A DNA stretch of 64,000 nt from Planctomycetota bacterium (GTDB taxonomy: Bacteria > Planctomycetota > UBA1135): assembly GCA_024229395.1 (NCBI GenBank), contig JAAESM010000085.1, forward strand, positions 1 to 64,000, in the 5' to 3' direction. The notes under the pieces are model-generated. The model made no database searches, was not told the DNA's origin, and worked only from the letters and a program-made list of their open reading frames with translations. The position numbers and the translations under genes were made by a program. Below are positions 40,445 to 48,017 of this stretch, piece after piece (position 1 is the stretch's first letter; each line of letters starts with the position of its first letter).

Positions 40445-41269
40445 TTAGAACTGGATTGCGTCGAGAGAGAAGACCGGACCTTCCTTGCAGGTGCGGGCGA
40501 ATGGCCAGGCGCCGAGCGGGCCATCAGGGTTGGTCGGCACTGGACAGGCGTTACACACACCAAAGCCGCAGCCCATATAGGTCTCGAGGCTGAGCCAGGC
40601 GCGCAACAAACGTTGGCGCGCGAAGTCGGCGAAACCATGCAGTAGGCCAGCTGGCCCACAAGCGAGGAAGTGCGCGCTGCTGGAGAGTTCCCCTGCATCC
40701 AAGGCGGCACCAAGGGCTTGGACCACATTGCCATGGAATCCCCTGCTGCCGTCGTCGGTGGCCAAGCGCAGATCGAAATCGAGCGCTTCGAAGGCTTCTG
40801 AATCGTAGAGGCGGTCCGCAGTGCGCGCGCCGAGAATCATATGGGTGGTGGCTGCGGCCTTAGCAGCAATGCGATCCTGCACGTACTTCAAAAAGGGTGC
40901 ACTGCCAACACCGCCGGCAACGATTACAATCTCTTGCTCGGCCGGCGCCACCTCGAAGCCGTTGCCAAGTGGCATGGTGCAGATGACTTCAGCACCAGGC
41001 TCCAGCGTGACCAGCTCGCGAGTGCCATCGCCCAGGACCTGGATCAAGAAGGTGAAGCGGTTGGCTGCGGGGCGGTCGTAGACACTGAAGGGCCGCGCAA
41101 TCTGCTGCGTGCCTCCCACTGCTGGCGACAACATGGCAAATTTGCCCGGTGCCAGATCGTTGGGCATGCCTGGCAGCTCAAGTTCCAGGATGAAGGCATC
41201 GGGCCCGACCGCACGACGGCTGACGAGGGTGGCCCGAAGGCTCGAAGCTGCGGTTTCCGCGACCTGCAT
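40445..41269 (-). CDS. pyrK: Dihydroorotate dehydrogenase electron-transfer subunit
   Basis: 274 aa. FAD-binding domain with R-P-F-S-V-Y-D near 60, a ferredoxin-reductase-type NAD domain with G-G-V-G-S-A-P near 120, and the C-terminal 2Fe-2S loop M-G-C-G-F-G-V-C-N-A-C with a fourth Cys in A-R-T-C. It passes electrons from dihydroorotate dehydrogenase B to NAD. No pyrD is adjacent. TACAAT lies 7 nt before its ATG. The next gene, QueD-like, probably shares its transcript. Confidence 0.9.
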   Translation of the reverse strand: MQVAETAASSLRATLVSRRAVGPDAFILELELPGMPNDLAPGKFAMLSPAVGGTQQIARPFSVYDRPAANRFTFLIQVLGDGTRELVTLEPGAEVICTMPLGNGFEVAPAEQEIVIVAGGVGSAPFLKYVQDRIAAKAAATTHMILGARTADRLYDSEAFEALDFDLRLATDDGSRGFHGNVVQALGAALDAGELSSSAHFLACGPAGLLHGFADFARQRLLRAWLSLETYMGCGFGVCNACPVPTNPDGPLGAWPFARTCKEGPVFSLDAIQF

Positions 41270-41276
41270 GTGAGAG

Positions 41277-41282
41277 ATTGTA
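41277..41282 (-). promoter_or_regulatory. -10 element of pyrK
   Basis: TACAAT on the minus strand, 7 nt before ATG 41269. Confidence 0.55.
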
Positions 41283-41376
41283 CCTTGCCCTCGGCGGTCG
41301 GCCGCCTTCGATAGACAGCGGTGGCACGCTCATGGGCAAAGGGGCACGGCATTTCTCAACCAGGGCTTGAACTGGG

Positions 41377-41382
41377 TAGAAT
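41377..41382 (+). promoter_or_regulatory. -10 element of the Nudix-to-apt operon
   Basis: TAGAAT, 6 nt before GTG 41389; confirms the GTG start. Confidence 0.6.
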
Positions 41383-41388
41383 CTTGCC

Positions 41389-41919
41389 GTGACGACGCCT
41401 GCCTCAACCCCCTCTGCTGCCCTGGGCAGTGCCGCCAACCCGATCTTGGCTGCCGGCGTGGTGTTGTGGCGGGCCAGCGCCGACGGTCCCGAGTTCTTGT
41501 TACTGAAGAACCGGCGGCACGGTACTTGGAGCTTCGCCAAAGGGCACCTGGAAATGGGCGAATCCCTCTTCACCGGGGCACTACGTGAAGTCGAAGAAGA
41601 GACCGGCGTATTGCTGACTCAAGCCGACCTGGTGGAAGGCTTTGCCGATACTTCGATCTACCAACCAGGTGAAGCTCCCGCCACCAAGGTGGACGCGGCT
41701 AAGAACGAACGCACCAAGGAGCTCGCGGCCTACAAACGTGTGGTCTACTTCCTGGCCGCCAAGCCGATCGATCCAGCTGCGGTGCAACTTTCCGACGAAC
41801 ACGCTGACAGCTGCTGGCTGGATGAGATGGCCGCCATGGCCCGCCTTGAGCACCAGGACCTCAAGCGCACCGTTGCGCGCGCTGCCCTGCGCCTGGCCCA
41901 TCTTGCATCGGATTCCTAA
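41389..41919 (+). CDS. Nudix hydrolase (diadenosine-tetraphosphatase-like)
   Basis: 176 aa, GTG start. A complete Nudix box begins at G-H-L-E-M-G-E-S and runs to R-E-V-E-E-E-T-G-V (residues ~51-73). W-S-F-A-K-G-H before it resembles the W-x-x-P-K-G-H of Ap4A hydrolases. An insertion of about 20 residues follows the box. It is the first gene of a tight operon with an HD protein, argS and apt. Confidence 0.88.
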   Translation: MTTPASTPSAALGSAANPILAAGVVLWRASADGPEFLLLKNRRHGTWSFAKGHLEMGESLFTGALREVEEETGVLLTQADLVEGFADTSIYQPGEAPATKVDAAKNERTKELAAYKRVVYFLAAKPIDPAAVQLSDEHADSCWLDEMAAMARLEHQDLKRTVARAALRLAHLASDS

Positions 41920-41921
41920 TC

Positions 41922-42533
41922 ATGGTGCTGGCCCCCGCCGACGCTGAACGGATTCTGGTCGAACACTCTCCAGAACAGGAAGCTTGGCCGCATCATTGCC
42001 GCCAAGTCGCCAAGGTGGCGCGTTTGATCGGCGAGGCACTGCTTGACCAAGGGCATTCACTCGATGTGGAGTTACTCACTTCACAGGCGTTGCTGCACGA
42101 CATCGGCCGCGCCAAAACTCACGGTCCACTGCATGGCTGGACCGGCTTCGTGATGCTGCGCGACTTGGGTTTTCCCAAATCGGGCCGCGGTTGCCTCACC
42201 CACTGGCTCAAAGGCCGCGCAGTCGATGAAGTGCGTGCCGCCAAAGCCTGGAAACCGTCGTTGGCCGACCGCGCATTCAAAGCACTGGAGCCAACCCTGT
42301 GGGAACTGGCCGATAGCGTGCTCAGTTTCGCCGATTCCAGCGTGCAGCACACCACCATCGTGCCGGTCACCCAGCGTCATCAAGACCTGCTCGACCGCTA
42401 CGGAGACTCCTCCTGGTTGCGTCGCGCAGCCGAGCTCGGCGAAGACCACGGCGCGGAAATCACCGCTGCATTAGGATTCCCTGTTGAACACTTGCTGACC
42501 CCCTTGTTTGGGGATTCTGTAGATGGCCACTAA
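41922..42533 (+). CDS. HD-domain hydrolase
   Basis: 203 aa, 2 bp after the Nudix gene. HD residues: H-H-C near 24, H-D-I-G near 59-62, a further His in H-W-L near 87 and D at 127 (S-F-A-D-S-S). It probably hydrolyses a phosphate ester or nucleotide; the substrate is unknown. It overlaps argS by 11 bp. Confidence 0.85.
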   Translation: MVLAPADAERILVEHSPEQEAWPHHCRQVAKVARLIGEALLDQGHSLDVELLTSQALLHDIGRAKTHGPLHGWTGFVMLRDLGFPKSGRGCLTHWLKGRAVDEVRAAKAWKPSLADRAFKALEPTLWELADSVLSFADSSVQHTTIVPVTQRHQDLLDRYGDSSWLRRAAELGEDHGAEITAALGFPVEHLLTPLFGDSVDGH

Positions 42534-44241
42534 CTCCGCACCCACGCAGCCCAATGGGCTCGATTTCTTCGCCGCCGACATCCGCGCGGCGCTTGCTGCA
42601 GCCCTGGACCTACCTGCCAGCGACTTCCAACTGGAACGTCCGCGCAATGAGGCCCACGGCGAGTTCGCCTTTCCTTGCTTCCGCTACGCTAAAGGCGCTG
42701 GCTGCAACCCACCAGAGCTAGCTGCGAAACTTGTCGATCAACTGCAGATCAAGGATGTGACCGCAAGTTCGGTCGGTCCATTCCTGAACTTCCAGGTCGA
42801 GCCGAAGCGTTTGGCCACCGTGGTGATGGAATCCGCACTGATGCCGGCATATGCCAGCGACCAGCAAGGCCTGACCAGCATCGTCGAGTTCTCGTCGCCG
42901 AACATCGCCAAGCCGATGCACGTCGGCCACATGCGTACCACCGTGATCGGCGCAGCGCTGGCACGGATCTTCGTGCATCTTGGCCATGAAGTCGTGCGCA
43001 TCAATCACATCGGTGACTGGGGTTCGCAGTTCGGCAAGTTGGTTGCAGCGTGGAAACGTTGGGGTGATGAAGATCGCCTGCAGGCTGATCCGATCGCTGA
43101 GTTGCTGCAGCTTTATGTGCGCTACCACGAGGAAGAAAAGGAAGATGAGTCTTTGCCTGCCGACGCCAAGGCAGCCTTCCAGGAGTTGGAGTCCGGCGAG
43201 GAGAACCAGACGCGCGAAACCTGGAAGCACTTCACCGAGTTGTCACTGCGTGAATTCAACCATGTCTACGAACGCTTCGGCATCGAGTTCGATTTCGTGC
43301 GCGGCGAGTCCTGGTACGAAGACAAGCTCGAGCCACTCAGCGACTGGCTGGATAGCTGCGGCGTAACCGAAGAATCGGATGGCGCCACCATTGTCGACTT
43401 GACTAGCGAAGGCATTAAGACCCCTTGCTTGGTCAAGACGGCGCACGGCACAACTCTGTATGCAACGCGCGATTTGGCGGCAGCGAAATCACGTTGGGAG
43501 GAGTTCAACTTCGATCAACTGCTGTACGTGGTCGGGGCAGAACAGACCTTGCACTTCCAGCAGTTCAAGGCTGTCTTGAAGCGTTGCGGTGCCGAGTGGC
43601 AGCAGCGCATGGAGCATGTTCCCTTCGGTTTGATTCGCTTGGCGGAAGGCAAGCTCTCGACCCGCGCTGGTCGCGTGATCGGTCTGGCCGATGTACTGGA
43701 TCGCGCCGTTGAGTTGGCGCGCGCTGCGGTAGAGGAAAAGAATCCGGAGCTCGAAGGCAAAGCCGAGGTGGCTGAGAAGGTCGGTGTTGGCGCAGTGGTC
43801 TTCCACGACCTGAAGCATCAGCGTCAGAAGGATGTGGTGTTTGATTGGAAAGAGGTGCTGTCCTTCGAGGGCGACACCGGCCCCTATCTGCAGTACACCC
43901 ATGCACGTTGCTGCTCGATCCTGCGCAAGGCCGAGCGCCCGGTTGTGTCGGTTGCGGATATCGATCCCGCACTATTCGAAGGCGGCCACGAGCTGTTCGT
44001 CGCCATCGGCCGCTTGCCGCAAGCACTGCGTGAGGCCGGTCAGAAGCGCGAGCCGATGCTGCTGGCGCATGCCCTGCTGAAAATCGCTTCAGCTGGTAAT
44101 GTTTATTATCGCGAGAATCGCGTGCTCGGCACCGGCGACCCGGCGCTCGAGGATGCACGATTGGCCGTGATCGAGGCTTTGCGCAGTACACTCGCATTAG
44201 GCCTGGAACTTCTTGGTGTACCTGTCCCGGAGCAGATGTGA
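42523..44241 (+). CDS. argS: Arginyl-tRNA synthetase
   Basis: 572 aa. The N-terminal Add-1 domain (1-~110) is followed by the class I signature H-V-G-H-M-R near 129 and N-H-I-G-D-W-G-S-Q near 159. The KMSKS loop is degenerate (K-L-S-T-R-A-G), as usual for ArgRS, and an anticodon-binding helical domain begins near 450 (G-P-Y-L-Q-Y-T-H-A). It charges tRNA-Arg. Its TGA overlaps the GTG of apt. Confidence 0.96.
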   Translation: MATNSAPTQPNGLDFFAADIRAALAAALDLPASDFQLERPRNEAHGEFAFPCFRYAKGAGCNPPELAAKLVDQLQIKDVTASSVGPFLNFQVEPKRLATVVMESALMPAYASDQQGLTSIVEFSSPNIAKPMHVGHMRTTVIGAALARIFVHLGHEVVRINHIGDWGSQFGKLVAAWKRWGDEDRLQADPIAELLQLYVRYHEEEKEDESLPADAKAAFQELESGEENQTRETWKHFTELSLREFNHVYERFGIEFDFVRGESWYEDKLEPLSDWLDSCGVTEESDGATIVDLTSEGIKTPCLVKTAHGTTLYATRDLAAAKSRWEEFNFDQLLYVVGAEQTLHFQQFKAVLKRCGAEWQQRMEHVPFGLIRLAEGKLSTRAGRVIGLADVLDRAVELARAAVEEKNPELEGKAEVAEKVGVGAVVFHDLKHQRQKDVVFDWKEVLSFEGDTGPYLQYTHARCCSILRKAERPVVSVADIDPALFEGGHELFVAIGRLPQALREAGQKREPMLLAHALLKIASAGNVYYRENRVLGTGDPALEDARLAVIEALRSTLALGLELLGVPVPEQM

Positions 44242-44780
44242 ACACTCCTTGCCAAACCCGACTCGACTACAGCCAATACCTGCGCGATGTGCCTGACTTC
44301 CCCAAGCCGGGAATCCTCTACAAGGACATCACGCCGCTGCTGCAGGATCCGAAAGTCTTCTGCGCTTCGATTGAAGACCTTTGCGACATGGCCGCCAGTT
44401 CTGGAGCTACCCAAATCGCCGGCATCGAGTCGCGCGGCTTCCTGTTCGGCGCCGCCATGGCCGCACGCATGGAGCTGGGTTTCCTGACCATCCGCAAGCC
44501 GGGCAAGCTGCCCTGGCAGACCTTCTCGGAGTCCTACGACCTCGAATACGGCCAGGACACCCTTGAGATTCACACCGACGCCTCCGGTGCAGGCCAGCGC
44601 GTGTTGTTGATTGACGATCTCCTGGCCACCGGTGGAACCGCCGCTGCGTCGGTCAAGCTGCTGCGCCGCACTGGTGCCGAGGTCGTCGGCTGCGCTTTCG
44701 TGGTCGAGCTGGCCTTCCTGGGCGGTCGCGAGAAGCTGCATGGCTTGGAAGTCGGCAGTCTCGCGTCCTTCGCGGGCTGA
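44238..44780 (+). CDS. apt: Adenine phosphoribosyltransferase
   Basis: 180 aa, GTG start overlapping the argS stop by 4 bp. F-P-K-P-G-I-L-Y-K-D-I-T-P-L near the N-terminus, I-E-S-R-G-F near 60, and the PRPP loop L-L-I-D-D-L-L-A-T-G-G-T near 123-134 are diagnostic. It salvages adenine to AMP. The last 24 bases of the gene recur, with one change, at 45252-45275, marking one edge of a tandem duplication. Confidence 0.95.
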   Translation: MNTPCQTRLDYSQYLRDVPDFPKPGILYKDITPLLQDPKVFCASIEDLCDMAASSGATQIAGIESRGFLFGAAMAARMELGFLTIRKPGKLPWQTFSESYDLEYGQDTLEIHTDASGAGQRVLLIDDLLATGGTAAASVKLLRRTGAEVVGCAFVVELAFLGGREKLHGLEVGSLASFAG

Positions 44781-44798
44781 AAGACAGGACAGGTTGTC

Positions 44799-44804
44799 TA
44801 GAAT
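44799..44804 (+). promoter_or_regulatory. -10 element in front of the decayed sigma-factor copy
   Basis: TAGAAT, 6 nt before ATG 44811. The same box and spacing occur in front of the intact copy at 45307. Confidence 0.55.
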
Positions 44805-44810
44805 CTAGGA

Positions 44811-45241
44811 ATGGCTGATCAGCTTATTCCTACCGATGATCTATGGGATCTCAACAAGAAGGATGGCGATCCCAAGGTGAAGGAGGAGCTGGTCCGACGC
44901 CACCAGCGGCTTGTCCGCTATCTAGCTGACCATATGGCCCAGAAGCTGCAGGGTCCCGTGGATGTCGAAGCCATGGTTGAAGCAGGCATCTTCGGCATGA
45001 TGGACGCAATTGAGGAGTTCGACCCAGAGCGTGGCATCAAGTTCAAGACCTACTGCAGCACCCGCGTGCGCGGCGCGATGCTGAATTACCTGCGCCAGTT
45101 AGACCGGAGGACTCGCCGTCCGATGGACCCAGACTAGGCTGAAGCATTTGTTCGGGAGGCGTGGGCCGAAAAGTACGACGGGGACCCGATGAAGAGGTGA
45201 TCGCCATGTTCCTGAGACTGATCGAGAGGGACCTGGACTGA
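44811..45241 (+). pseudogene. Decayed tandem copy of the WhiG/FliA-like sigma factor
   Basis: The first 108 codons parallel the intact gene at 45307: L-V-R-R-H-Q, then D-A-I-E-E-F-D-P-E-R-G-I-K-F-K-T-Y-C-S-T-R-V-R-G. A TAG at 45135 then ends the frame. Beyond it the same frame still reads A-E-A-F-V-R-E-A-W-A-E-K-Y, and after a one-base deletion near 45187 another frame continues with D-E-E-V-I-A-M-F-L-R-L-I-E-R-D-L-D, matching region 3 of the paralogue. Region 4 is absent; a copy of the end of apt abuts instead. Region 2 could still be translated as a 108-aa fragment able to bind RNA polymerase. Confidence 0.8.
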
Positions 45242-45251
45242 AGCCGTCGAA

Positions 45252-45278
45252 AGTCTCGCGTCATTCGCGGGCTGAAAG
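45252..45278 (+). repeat. Second copy of the 3' end of apt (27 bp, one mismatch to 44757-44783)
   Basis: AGTCTCGCGTC(A)TTCGCGGGC and the following TGAAAG match the end of apt, including its stop codon. Its frame still codes E-S-L-A-S-F-A-G-stop. It marks the junction of the tandem duplication. Confidence 0.8.
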
Positions 45279-45294
45279 CTGGCCGCGGTGGCAC

Positions 45295-45300
45295 TAGAAT
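45295..45300 (+). promoter_or_regulatory. -10 element of the intact sigma-factor gene
   Basis: TAGAAT, 6 nt before ATG 45307. Confidence 0.6.
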
Positions 45301-45306
45301 CCTTGG

Positions 45307-46089
45307 ATGGCTTCTGAACCATCCCCGCCCGACGCTGATGAACCCGTCCCTACCGAGGAACTGTGGCGCATCTACAAGAAGAATGGCGATAAGGAAGTGC
45401 GCCAGGAGTTGGTGCGTCGCCACCAGCAGCTCGTGCGTTACTTGGCCGAGCATATGGTGCAGAAACTGCCACGTTCGGTAGACGTGGAGGACCTGGTTCA
45501 GGAAGGCATCTTCGGCTTGATGGACGCGATTGAGAAGTTCGATCCCGAGCGTGGCATCAAGTTCAAGACCTACTGCAGTACCCGCGTGCGTGGCGCGATC
45601 CTGGATTCGCTGCGTCATCAAGATTGGGTGCCGCGTTTGGCTCGTCAGCGCGCCAACAAGGTCGCGAAGATGAAGGAAGAGTGGCAGTACAAGTTCAACC
45701 GCGAACCTACGGATGATGAGATCGCCGAGTACCTGGAGATCCCAGAAAAGGATCTGGCCAAGACTCGTCCGCATGCCATGCACAACCTCAGTGACCGGCG
45801 CGTGTCGCCGAGCGCCGAGATCGAAAACCAGATCGATACGCTTGGCGAATCCAGTGAGGAAAACCCGCTGGACTTCACCCACCGCACCGATTTGATCGAA
45901 GTGCTTACGTCGTCGTTGAGCGAGAAGGAACGGCACATCCTGCAGATGTACTACCTTGAAGGTCTCACCCTGCGTGAGATCGGCGCGGTGCTGTCGATCA
46001 CGGAATCGCGCGTCTGCCAGATCCACTCCAACGTCATCAAGCGTTTGCGTCAACGCTTGGACAAGGACTCTGCTCAGTTCAAGATCTAG
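45307..46089 (+). CDS. WhiG/FliA-type sigma-70 family sigma factor
   Basis: 260 aa. Region 2 is at ~25-95 (L-V-R-Y-L-A-E-H, Q-E-G-I-F-G-L-M-D-A-I-E-K-F-D-P), region 3 at ~115-150 (R-E-P-T-D-D-E-I-A-E-Y-L) and region 4 at ~200-255 (L-S-E-K-E-R-H-I-L, L-R-E-I-G-A-V-L-S-I-T-E-S-R-V-C-Q-I-H). It fits the flagellar/sporulation (FliA/WhiG) group 3 sigma factors. It directly follows its decayed duplicate and precedes birA by 2 bp. No anti-sigma gene is near. Confidence 0.93.
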   Translation: MASEPSPPDADEPVPTEELWRIYKKNGDKEVRQELVRRHQQLVRYLAEHMVQKLPRSVDVEDLVQEGIFGLMDAIEKFDPERGIKFKTYCSTRVRGAILDSLRHQDWVPRLARQRANKVAKMKEEWQYKFNREPTDDEIAEYLEIPEKDLAKTRPHAMHNLSDRRVSPSAEIENQIDTLGESSEENPLDFTHRTDLIEVLTSSLSEKERHILQMYYLEGLTLREIGAVLSITESRVCQIHSNVIKRLRQRLDKDSAQFKI

Positions 46090-46091
46090 TC

Positions 46092-46916
46092 TTGGCCATC
46101 ATCGACCGCCAACGTCTGCTGCGCCGCTTACCGGCATCGCGACGCTTGGCCTTGGAGGTGGACTACCTCGATCAGTGCGCGAGCACCAATGATCTCGCAC
46201 GCCAACGCTTGAGCGATGGGCAGTCGATGGATGGCGTGCTGCTTTTGGCGCATGAACAAAGCGGCGGCCGCGGACGTTCGGCGCGGGATTGGTGGTCCGG
46301 GCCTGCGGGTTCCAACTTCGCATTCACCTTAGGATTGCGCGAACCCGACTTGCCGCCAGAAGTCTTCGGCTTGTTGGGTGCCGTGGCGTTGGCTGATAGT
46401 TGCGCACATGTACTTGGCAATGCCTCCACGCGCGTCGCCTTGAAATGGCCTAATGACCTGCTGATTGATGGCGCCAAAGCCAGTGGCTTCCTTTGTGAGT
46501 TGCCCGCGGATGGTGAGCAGACCATGCTTCTGGGACTCGGTGTGAACTTTCACCTTGCCCCACCTGCGAAGGTTGCGGATTACCCCATGACTTCCCTAGC
46601 GGCTGCAGCCGGTGGCGGTGGCAGCGCAGAGGTCTCGCTCGACGGCACCGATTTCATGAGCTCGTGGCTGTGGAACTTGGAGCAAGGATTGCGTCGCTAT
46701 CTGCTTGCCGGACCAGAGACTTTCGAAGCTAGCTTCTTGCAGCTCTTACGCAACTGGGCACCGTTTGGCGTACGCGAGACGCGCGGCGGCGTCGAAGGCC
46801 CACTGCAGGATTTCTCCGTGGCGCGCGGTTTGAGCTGGGGTGATTGGAATGCCCCCACCATCAAGCCGATGGGTTGGATCAGCAGCTTGGAGGCCCTGCC
46901 TCAGCCCGCGACCTAG
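46092..46916 (+). CDS. birA: Biotin--[acetyl-CoA-carboxylase] ligase
   Basis: 274 aa from TTG 46092. There is no DNA-binding domain at the N-terminus, so it is a monofunctional ligase rather than a BirA repressor. S-T-N-D-L-A-R near 35, G-R-G-R-S-A-R-D-W near 60 (biotinyl-AMP loop) and L-K-W-P-N-D-L near 117 (catalytic Lys) are present. It attaches biotin to carboxylase carrier proteins. It lies 2 bp after the sigma gene and overlaps the end of the convergent DUF993 gene by 38 bp. Confidence 0.92.
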   Translation: MAIIDRQRLLRRLPASRRLALEVDYLDQCASTNDLARQRLSDGQSMDGVLLLAHEQSGGRGRSARDWWSGPAGSNFAFTLGLREPDLPPEVFGLLGAVALADSCAHVLGNASTRVALKWPNDLLIDGAKASGFLCELPADGEQTMLLGLGVNFHLAPPAKVADYPMTSLAAAAGGGGSAEVSLDGTDFMSSWLWNLEQGLRRYLLAGPETFEASFLQLLRNWAPFGVRETRGGVEGPLQDFSVARGLSWGDWNAPTIKPMGWISSLEALPQPAT

Positions 46917-47973
46917 CCGCGGCGGGATCGGAAAAGACCCGCGCCTTGAAAGCCAGGTCAAGGATTTGAGCGTAGTGATCCGCGCTGCGTTGCAGATGAG
47001 TTTGTTGCGGTAGCCAAGGGTTCTGCTGCCGCTCATCCAACCAAGAAAGGTAGGCCAAGCCGGCCTTGTAGTGGCGCGTTGGGTGCTCGAAGATCACGCG
47101 CGAAAGTTCTTCGCAAGGCAACATCAACTGCATGTAATCGTCTACCTGGCCATGGGCGAGCAAGCGCAAGGCGATGCCAGCCGGACGTGCGATGGCGTCG
47201 AAGATGCCGAGTAAGGCGTGGCTGAACTCGCCGCGCTTTTCGGTCACACCGGGAGTGGCACCATTGCCAGCGATCAAGGCAGCGAAGTTGAAGTCGTCGC
47301 CGGTGTAGACATGCTGACCATGCGGCGCGAGGGCGGTGCAGATGGATTTCTCGCGTTCGGCATCGAGCAGCGAGAGTTTGATGCCGATGATCCGCTCATG
47401 ATCCAGACCCATGATGCGCTCGAAGCTGTCCTCAGGAAAGTAGGCATCCAATCCGGGCAGGAACATCGGGCCAAGCCAATGCAGCAACACGGGGCCGGAG
47501 CTTTGGTCGAGGATGTCGCGATAGACGGAGACATACTCATCGGCGCTGGCGCCGACGTGAGCAAGTTGGGGCATCGGCAGGATGACCGGCAGGCCACCGC
47601 ATTCACGCACGAAATCCACTTGCCATGCAACGGCGGTTGCGAGTTCCCCGAGACTTTCGACTGGCGCCACGTGATCGGCGGAAACGCCTGCTGCAAATCC
47701 ATGCGTCAACCCCAAGCGCGCGGTGCGTTCAATCAAGGTGCGTGCCACATCCCAACCAAGTTCGAAACGTTGCGCGGTATCCATGGCTTCTGCAATGCCG
47801 AAACCTTGTTGATCAAGGAAGACCCGCTGTTGGTCGGTAGCTTCCAGGTCTAGCTGCGTGCCGGCTTCATCGTGGACCACGATATGCGCGGCGGCGTACG
47901 CGATGCGCGAACTTGGAACCTTTGCGGCGGCGTCGAGTTGCGCTAACTTGCTTTGGAAGTGGTCAAGGTTCAT
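46879..47973 (-). CDS. DUF993 / dihydrodipicolinate-synthase-like TIM-barrel protein
   Basis: 364 aa from the ATG at 47973 (TAGAAC 7 nt upstream); the longer frame is not coding. Segments H-G-F-A-A-G-V-S-A-D, V-L-L-H-W-L-G-P-M, I-I-G-I-K-L-S-L-L-D (candidate Schiff-base Lys) and Y-T-G-D-D-F-N-F match my memory of the DUF993 proteins, related to DapA/NAL aldolases. They are often found with sugar or polyol catabolic genes. It is the last gene of the minus-strand cluster from 52224, although it seems to have its own -10 box. Confidence 0.8.
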   Translation of the reverse strand: MNLDHFQSKLAQLDAAAKVPSSRIAYAAAHIVVHDEAGTQLDLEATDQQRVFLDQQGFGIAEAMDTAQRFELGWDVARTLIERTARLGLTHGFAAGVSADHVAPVESLGELATAVAWQVDFVRECGGLPVILPMPQLAHVGASADEYVSVYRDILDQSSGPVLLHWLGPMFLPGLDAYFPEDSFERIMGLDHERIIGIKLSLLDAEREKSICTALAPHGQHVYTGDDFNFAALIAGNGATPGVTEKRGEFSHALLGIFDAIARPAGIALRLLAHGQVDDYMQLMLPCEELSRVIFEHPTRHYKAGLAYLSWLDERQQNPWLPQQTHLQRSADHYAQILDLAFKARVFSDPAAARSRAEAGPPSC

Positions 47974-47980
47974 ACGAACA

Positions 47981-47986
47981 GTTCTA
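47981..47986 (-). promoter_or_regulatory. -10-like element of the DUF993 gene
   Basis: TAGAAC on the minus strand, 7 nt before ATG 47973. Confidence 0.4.
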
Positions 47987-48017
47987 GGAGTCGGAACGGT
48001 GCAAGCTCCATGGCGGC

